NCBI RefSeq assembly: GCF_001552135.1
Contig: NZ_BCQP01000045.1
Location: forward strand, 1-64,000
Reading direction: 5' to 3'
Origin: Actinomadura chibensis NBRC 106107
GTDB taxonomy: Bacteria; Actinomycetota; Actinomycetes; Streptosporangiales; Streptosporangiaceae
DNA length: 64,000 bases
Shown: positions 59,434 through 64,000 of the stretch, in pieces
Layout of the letters: each line of letters opens with the position of its first letter
Numbering within the stretch: position 1 is the stretch's first letter
Made by a program: the position numbers and the translations under genes
Notes under the pieces: generated by a model
Told to the model about the DNA's origin: nothing
What the model saw: the letters and a program-made list of their open reading frames with translations, nothing else
Databases searched by the model: none

Positions 59434-60714
59434 TCAGGCCGCAGGTGTCGTATCCCACGGATGACTACCGCGCGGGCTGCTGAGGCCGCGCTCGCGGTGG
59501 CCGGTGCGGGTGAGTGCGAGCAGTGCGAGGAGTACGAGCAGGCATAGGGCGGCGACGGTTCCGGCGAACCAGGTCACGGCGGTGGTGAGGCCGATGGCGG
59601 TGGCGAGGACGCCGACGCCGAGGACGGGCAGCCCGACGCCCGCGTAGACGATGACGTAGAAACCGGACAGCACCTCGGCCCGGTTGCTGCTGGGAGCGGC
59701 GTTGTTGACGGCGGTGAGTCCGCCGAGGAACACCAGTCCGTGGCCGATGCCAGCCAGCGCTGTCGCTCCGAGAAGTAGGGCGAGGGAGGATCGGTCTCCG
59801 GCAAGCACGAGGAGTCCCAGCCCCAGGGCCAGCAAGGGCAGGCCGGCGAGTTGCAGGTGGCGTGGCGGGCGTCCGTAGCCGAGAAGTTGGACGGTCGCCG
59901 AACTCGCCAGCATCAAAGCCGCGGTTCCTCCACCGAGGAGCGGGTCGGTGCTTTTCGCGAGCGCGGCGACGTAAGCCGGGATGAGGGTCAGGAACAGCCC
60001 GATCACTGCGAACGCCAGGAAATTGGCTGTGCCGCTGGTTGCGAACACCGCTCGCATCGCGGGAGGAATCGCGGGGCGCCGGGGGCGCCACCGAGTCTGC
60101 TGGTGCGTGGTCGGCAGCCCCATGACGGCGACGGCCGCTGGAACCAGCAGGACGATTTCGGCGACGAACGGCACCACGTCCGGCGCCGTCGCGATGTATC
60201 GGGCGACCAGGCCCGCCAGGACGGGGCCGAGACCCAATCCGCCGACGGACGCCACGGTCGAGACGAGGGCGGCCTTGCGGTGGCTGCCCGACGGTTCGAG
60301 TTCACTCAGCGCGGCGGTCAATGCCCCCGATGCCGCACCAACGGCAAGGCCCTGCGATATGCGCGCGGCGAACAGCCACCAGGTATCGGTTGCGAGTGCG
60401 AATCCCAGCGATCCCAGGCCCGCCAGCGCGAGGGCGGGCAGGAGGACCCGGCGGCGGCCGACCGCGTCCGACAACGGGCCTGCCACCAGCAGGGACGGGA
60501 TGAGCGCGGCCACATAGACGGCGAAGATCAGCGTGACGACGAAGGGCGAGAATCCGAACCTGTCCTCGTAGCCGCGATAGAGCGGTGTCGGCAGGTTCGT
60601 TCCGGTCAGCAGGATCAGCAGCGTGTAGGCCGTGGCCCAGAACCGCCACCGGCCCGCACCCGGGCCCGGCGCCCGACCACGTCCCGCTCCGGTGTCGCTG
60701 AGATCGTTCGGCAC
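59434..60714 (-). CDS. MFS transporter
   Basis: A 426-residue MFS protein with 12 helices, GPLSDAVGRRRVLLPAL in the loop 2-3 position, and LFAARISQGLAVGAASGAL typical of drug-efflux MFS. GTG start at 60714 with GGAGG eight bases upstream. It is divergent from an ArsR regulator, with two operators between, so it is likely repressed by it. Confidence 0.85.
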   Translation of the reverse strand: MPNDLSDTGAGRGRAPGPGAGRWRFWATAYTLLILLTGTNLPTPLYRGYEDRFGFSPFVVTLIFAVYVAALIPSLLVAGPLSDAVGRRRVLLPALALAGLGSLGFALATDTWWLFAARISQGLAVGAASGALTAALSELEPSGSHRKAALVSTVASVGGLGLGPVLAGLVARYIATAPDVVPFVAEIVLLVPAAVAVMGLPTTHQQTRWRPRRPAIPPAMRAVFATSGTANFLAFAVIGLFLTLIPAYVAALAKSTDPLLGGGTAALMLASSATVQLLGYGRPPRHLQLAGLPLLALGLGLLVLAGDRSSLALLLGATALAGIGHGLVFLGGLTAVNNAAPSSNRAEVLSGFYVIVYAGVGLPVLGVGVLATAIGLTTAVTWFAGTVAALCLLVLLALLALTRTGHRERGLSSPRGSHPWDTTPAA

Positions 60715-60730
60715 GTCTCCCGCCTCCATC

Positions 60731-60777
60731 ATGTTCGGCTTTTCCGAACATAACAGATGTTCGCGAGAGCCGAACAT
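60731..60777. promoter_or_regulatory. Twin ArsR-type operators between MFS and arsR genes
   Basis: Two inverted repeats of 21 bp: ATGTTCGG...CCGAACAT at 60731-60751 (perfect 8-bp arms, 5-bp spacer) and ATGTTCGC...CCGAACAT at 60757-60777 (one mismatch). Their centres are 26 bp apart, and they lie over the shared divergent promoter region. Confidence 0.75.
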
Positions 60778-60797
60778 GTCCGGATAGGATCGAGACC

Positions 60798-61145
60798 ATG
60801 GCGAGCCGCACCGCGACCAGGCTTGTGCATCCCGACCGGAGCGAGTTGGAGTTCACGGCCGTGATGGCCGCGCTCAGCGACCCCGTCCGGCTGGCCATCG
60901 TCACCCGGCTCGCCGACGCCGGGCCCGATGGCGAACTGGCCTGCGCCACCTTCGCGCTGCCGGTCAGCAAGTCCACCCAGAGCGGCCACTTCAAGACCCT
61001 GCGCGAGGCGGGGGTCATCTACCAGCGGGACGAGGGAACGCGACGGTTGAACCGGCTCCGTCGCGACGACCTCGACGCCCGCTTTCCCGGTCTCCTTGAA
61101 CTGGCCGTCCCGCAAGGGCGCGACATCATCGCCCGCTGGGCGTGA
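60798..61145 (+). CDS. ArsR-family winged-helix regulator
   Basis: A 115-residue regulator: AALSDPVRLAIVTRLAD and the recognition region LPVSKSTQSGHFKTLREAGVIYQR are ArsR-type. No metal-binding cysteine pattern (only one Cys, in LACATF), so a non-metal ligand is likely. TAGGAT (60785-60790) lies seven bases before the ATG, so transcription may be leaderless. It probably represses the divergent MFS transporter and itself. Confidence 0.85.
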   Translation: MASRTATRLVHPDRSELEFTAVMAALSDPVRLAIVTRLADAGPDGELACATFALPVSKSTQSGHFKTLREAGVIYQRDEGTRRLNRLRRDDLDARFPGLLELAVPQGRDIIARWA

Positions 61146-61152
61146 ACGCGGA

Positions 61153-61680
61153 TCAGGGTGTGGAGGTGGTTCGGGCGCGGTGGCGGCGCACGGCGTCGCG
61201 GTTGGCGCACCGGTGGGAGCAGTAGCGCTGCCGGCCGAGCCGGGTCGTGTCGGCGAAGATCGTGGTGCATTCGCGGACGGCGCACCGCCCGAGCCGGTGC
61301 ATGCCCCGTCCGGCCAGGTGCAGCGCGGTGCCGACCGGGATCAGCGCGGACAGCACGGCGCCGAGCGGCTGGAGGTCGTCGCGGTAGTGCAGGTGCCAGC
61401 CGCTGCCCGCGTGGTCGGTCAGCCGCGGGTAGGCGACGGCCGCCGCGAGGAGCCGGTCGACCCGCTCGGCGCGCTCGGGTCCGGCCGCCGCGTCGACGAT
61501 CTTCTCCCACTCGTCCAGGAGGGCGAGGGTCTGGTCCAGGTCGCGCGGGGCGACGGGGCGTTCCAGCACCAGCCCGAGGGCGCGGCAGCGGTCCGCGAGT
61601 TCTCCGGCGGTCGCGGGACGCTGGTTGGCCAGGTCGGCGGCCAGCTTCACGGCATCCGCGCCGTAAGGGTTGAGATGCAT
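61153..61680 (-). CDS. CGNR zinc-finger regulator (ABATE domain)
   Basis: A 175-residue protein with an N-terminal ABATE-type ligand domain (NPYGADAVKLAADLANQRP...) and a C-terminal CGNR zinc finger: CAVRECTTIF ... RQRYCSHRCANRDAVRRHR, with four cysteines and a basic tail. Such proteins are thought to bind DNA. The start at MHLNPYG lies only 17 bp from the divergent GNAT start. Confidence 0.85.
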   Translation of the reverse strand: MHLNPYGADAVKLAADLANQRPATAGELADRCRALGLVLERPVAPRDLDQTLALLDEWEKIVDAAAGPERAERVDRLLAAAVAYPRLTDHAGSGWHLHYRDDLQPLGAVLSALIPVGTALHLAGRGMHRLGRCAVRECTTIFADTTRLGRQRYCSHRCANRDAVRRHRARTTSTP

Positions 61681-61697
61681 AAGCCTATTACAGCACC

Positions 61698-62066
61698 GTG
61701 GGCGCCATGGCACCTGGCACCCACGTACGGCAGGCGGCGGAGACCGACGTCGCCGAGCTCGTCCGCCTCCGCGCGCTGCTGTTCGGCACCCTCGGCGGCG
61801 ACTTCTTCAACCCCGCTTCGGCGGGCGACGAATGGCGCGACGCGCTGGCCCGGGTCTTCAAGGAGAAGCTGAAGGACGCCGACGCGCGGATCCTGGTCGT
61901 GGACGGCGACGGCCACGGACGCGCGATCATGCAGGCCCTGCTCGCCTGGTTCCGCGAACGCGACGCCGTCCGAGTGGACCTGTACGCGTCGCGCGACGGG
62001 GAGCCGCTCTACCGGGAACTCGGCTTCTTCGACCATCCCGACCCCGCGTTGTGCTGGCGTCCGTGA
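61698..62066 (+). CDS. GNAT-family acetyltransferase, internally shortened
   Basis: A 122-residue protein (119 if the ATG at 61707 is used). The N-terminus (VRQAAETDVAELVRLRALLFG) and the C-terminus (GHGRAIMQALLAWFRERDAVRVDLYASRDGEPLYRELGFFDHPDPAL) are GNAT-like, but between VVDGD and GHGRAIM about 35 residues that usually hold two strands and the acetyl-CoA-binding arginines are missing in frame. The protein may be inactive. The GTG at 61698 is six bases after TATTAC, suggesting a leaderless start. Confidence 0.7.
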   Translation: MGAMAPGTHVRQAAETDVAELVRLRALLFGTLGGDFFNPASAGDEWRDALARVFKEKLKDADARILVVDGDGHGRAIMQALLAWFRERDAVRVDLYASRDGEPLYRELGFFDHPDPALCWRP

Positions 62067-63337
62067 CGGACGTCCGCCCGCACCCGGCGACCGGGCAGCC
62101 GCACCACGCCTGGCGCTACCGGTGGACGATCCTCGGCGTCGCCACCTTCGTCCAGGCCGCCTCCGGCTTCTTCGTGCAGGGCATCGGCGCGATGGGCGTC
62201 CATCTCCAACGCGATCTGCACCTGAGTACGGCGGAACTGGGATTGCTGCTCTCGGCCGCCCAACTGGTCCCGCTGGTCGGGCTGCTGGTGGCGGGGGAAA
62301 TGCTCGACCGCTACAACGAGCGCTGGGTCGTCGGCGCGGGGGCGGGCGTCGTCGCCGTGAGCCTCGGCCTGGGGAGCATGGCGCCGGGTTATGTGTCGCT
62401 GCTTCTCGTCCTGCTGGTGGTCGGCGCGGGGTACAGCACCGTCCAGCCTGGCGGTAGCAAATCGGTGGCGTCCTGGTTCGGCGAGTCCCAGCGCGGGCTG
62501 GCGATGGGCATACGCCAGGCGGGCCTGCCGCTCGGCGGCGTGGTCGCCGCCGCCGCGATGCCCGTCCTCGCCACCGCCTTCGGCTGGCGGGTCACGCTCA
62601 CGGTCGGCGGGCTCGTCGCGCTGGCAGGAGCGGCCGCGTTCATGGGCTTCTACCGCAGGCCGCCCGTCCGAGGCCGGTCCCTGGAGCGCACACAGCGGGA
62701 CGTCACGCTCAAGGCCCGGCTGCGGATACTCCGCCAGCCGCCCATGGTGAAGATCATCCTTTCCGGGGTGTGCCTGGTCTCCGTGCACAGCGCCGTGGGC
62801 GTCCTGACCGTGGTGTATCTCCACGAGACGGCGTCGATGGGGGCGGGCGACGCGGCCCTCGTCCTGGTGGCGGCCCAAGGAGCGGGCGCCGCCGGACGCG
62901 TCTGCCTCGCAGCGTGGAGCGACCGCGGCGGATCGTCCGGACGCTACGGCACCGTCATGACCTGCATGGTCGCCGTGACCGCGGGGATGGCGGCGCTGAT
63001 GACCCCGGCCGGACACTCGCCCATCGCGGCCTCCCTGCTGTTCCTCTGGCTCGGCTTCTTCGGAATCGGCTGGTACGGGCCGTGGGTCGCCCACCTGGCC
63101 GAATCGGCGCCGCCCGGCCAGACCGGATTCGCCATCGGCCTGGCCATGGCCGTCACCCAGATCGCCGTCATCCTCGCCCCGCCGTCCCTCGGCCTGCTCA
63201 AGGACGCGACCCACAGCTTCACCCCGGTCTGGGGGGCCCTCTCCGCGATGACCGTCCTCGCCCTGGTGATGAGTTCTCGCGTCCGGACCCGTCATACCTG
63301 TGACAGGACGCGACGAGGCGGAAGGGTGAGGTCATGA
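62063..63337 (+). CDS. MFS transporter
   Basis: A 424-residue MFS protein with 12 helices; the loop 2-3 region is GEMLDRYNERWVVG and the protein has a CynX/NarK-like look (QPGGSKSVASWFGESQRGLAMGIRQAG). GTG start overlapping the GNAT stop and stop overlapping the sigma factor start by ATGA: three genes coupled. Substrate unknown. Confidence 0.85.
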   Translation: MTDVRPHPATGQPHHAWRYRWTILGVATFVQAASGFFVQGIGAMGVHLQRDLHLSTAELGLLLSAAQLVPLVGLLVAGEMLDRYNERWVVGAGAGVVAVSLGLGSMAPGYVSLLLVLLVVGAGYSTVQPGGSKSVASWFGESQRGLAMGIRQAGLPLGGVVAAAAMPVLATAFGWRVTLTVGGLVALAGAAAFMGFYRRPPVRGRSLERTQRDVTLKARLRILRQPPMVKIILSGVCLVSVHSAVGVLTVVYLHETASMGAGDAALVLVAAQGAGAAGRVCLAAWSDRGGSSGRYGTVMTCMVAVTAGMAALMTPAGHSPIAASLLFLWLGFFGIGWYGPWVAHLAESAPPGQTGFAIGLAMAVTQIAVILAPPSLGLLKDATHSFTPVWGALSAMTVLALVMSSRVRTRHTCDRTRRGGRVRS

Positions 63338-64000
63338 AGGCGAACACGCTGCTGGAGGAGCTGGGCGTGAGCGGTATGGACGAGGTCGACGAGCCGGCGT
63401 TCTCCGGCCTGGCGGAGCGGCACCGGCGGGAGCTGCACGTGCACTGCTACCGGATGCTCGGGTCGTTCGAGGACGCGGAGGACACCGTCCAGGAGACGTT
63501 CCTGCGCGCCTGGCGTCGGCGGGAGACCTTCGTGGGACGGTCGACGTTCCGGGCCTGGCTGTACCGGATCGCCACCAACGCCTGCCTGGACCTGCTCGCC
63601 CGGCGCCGCCCGGAGCCCGCGTCCGGCGGCGAGGTGCCCTGGCTCCAGCCCTACCCGGACCGGCTGCTGGACGAGCTGCCCGCCGGCGACGCCGACGAGC
63701 CGGAGAGCGTCGCCGTCGCGCGGGAGACGATCGAGCTGGCGTACCTGGTCGCGGTCCAGCACCTCGCGCCGCGGCCACGGGCCGTGCTGATCCTGCGGGA
63801 CGTGCTCGGCTGGCCCGCCAAGGACGTCGCGGAACTCCTCGGGGACTCGGTCAACTCCGTCAACAGCGCGTTGCAGCGGGCCCGCGCCGGTATGCGGGAG
63901 CACCTGCCCGCCGAGCGCCAGGACTGGACGGGCAGCGACGAAGACGCCGAAACACGCGAACTGGTGCGCCGCTACACCGAAGCCAGCGTGGCCACGGACA
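63334..64000 (+). CDS. ECF sigma factor, SigG/SigJ type, 3' truncated
   Basis: The first 222 residues are in the window and remain open at its end. Sigma-2: HCYRMLGSFEDAEDTVQETFLRAWRR; sigma-4: LAPRPRAVLILRDVLGWPAKDVAELLGDSVNSVNSALQRARAGMREHLP. The sequence continues with ETRELVRRYTEAS, the expected start of the SnoaL-like C-terminal domain of SigG/SigJ-type factors. No anti-sigma gene precedes it; in this group the C-terminal domain takes over regulation. ATG overlaps the MFS stop. Confidence 0.85.
   Translation, partial: MKANTLLEELGVSGMDEVDEPAFSGLAERHRRELHVHCYRMLGSFEDAEDTVQETFLRAWRRRETFVGRSTFRAWLYRIATNACLDLLARRRPEPASGGEVPWLQPYPDRLLDELPAGDADEPESVAVARETIELAYLVAVQHLAPRPRAVLILRDVLGWPAKDVAELLGDSVNSVNSALQRARAGMREHLPAERQDWTGSDEDAETRELVRRYTEASVATD

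Noticed and set aside
1-64000. tRNA, rRNA, insertion sequences, integrase genes or attachment sites
   Set aside because: None could be recognised by motif or by gene content on either strand; a tRNA covariance-model search was not possible.

Overview
The window is very GC-rich actinobacterial DNA with dense gene packing, many ATGA/GTGA start-stop overlaps and frequent GTG starts. DUF397 genes next to a DUF5753 remnant, an SCO6745-type protein, a DUF574-type methyltransferase, a mycothiol-dependent-type enzyme, F420-type LLM oxidoreductases and an FxSxx-COOH RiPP locus together suggest a Streptosporangiales-like actinomycete (Actinomadura/Thermomonosporaceae is my best guess; nothing here proves the genus). 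No rRNA, tRNA, CRISPR array, transposase or origin was seen.

1-6.2 kb: the 3' end of a Cgl0159-type aldolase-fold gene, a three-gene molybdenum aldehyde oxidoreductase operon of PaoABC type, then DUF2630, STAS, SatP-type transporter and small zinc-finger-like genes.

6.2-21.3 kb: a compound locus. On the minus strand lie a short FxsA-like RiPP precursor, an MFS exporter candidate, an EAD2+VMAP-C protein, a MoxR ATPase, a 1385-residue SAV_2336/vWA/NB-ARC/TPR protein and a class III nucleotide cyclase carrying a C-terminal EAD2. A second FxsT-type NB-ARC/TPR protein is divergent from the precursor, followed by a convergent pair encoding an HExxH-type peptide hydroxylase and the FxsB radical SAM/SPASM maturase. 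The locus thus joins a complete peptide-modification set to a MoxR/VMAP/EAD signalling or conflict module with a nucleotide cyclase as possible effector. This is the most unusual part of the window.

21.4-46 kb: mycothiol-type, NTF2-like and LLM enzymes lead into what looks like a steroid ring-degradation cluster: HsaB-type flavin reductase, HsaD-type hydrolase, KstD, KshB, two HsaA-type monooxygenases, HsaC, a second KstD-like flavoprotein, KshA, several dehydrogenases, a 3-alpha-hydroxysteroid dehydrogenase-like SDR and an Hsd4A-like SDR. Regulators are IclR, Rrf2 and a KstR-like TetR protein. A repeated 17-bp motif (GTCCCrCTGAnCGGkAT) sits in at least four promoter regions of this part and once more at 59.35 kb; a KstR-like box precedes the Hsd4A-like gene. 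Inside this stretch (38.4-43.8 kb) is a small accessory patch: a tandem duplication carrying two DUF397 genes, a broken DUF5753 regulator, a secreted lipase and a secreted six-repeat beta-propeller protein.

46-64 kb: ordinary actinomycete genes: APC permease, LLM oxidoreductase, membrane protein, AraC regulator, hydrolases, a two-gene ABC exporter, a DUF574 methyltransferase, NmrA-like protein, acyl-CoA ligase, an MFS/ArsR pair with twin operators, a CGNR/GNAT pair with start codons 17 bp apart, a second MFS transporter and a SigG/SigJ-type ECF sigma factor that runs off the end.
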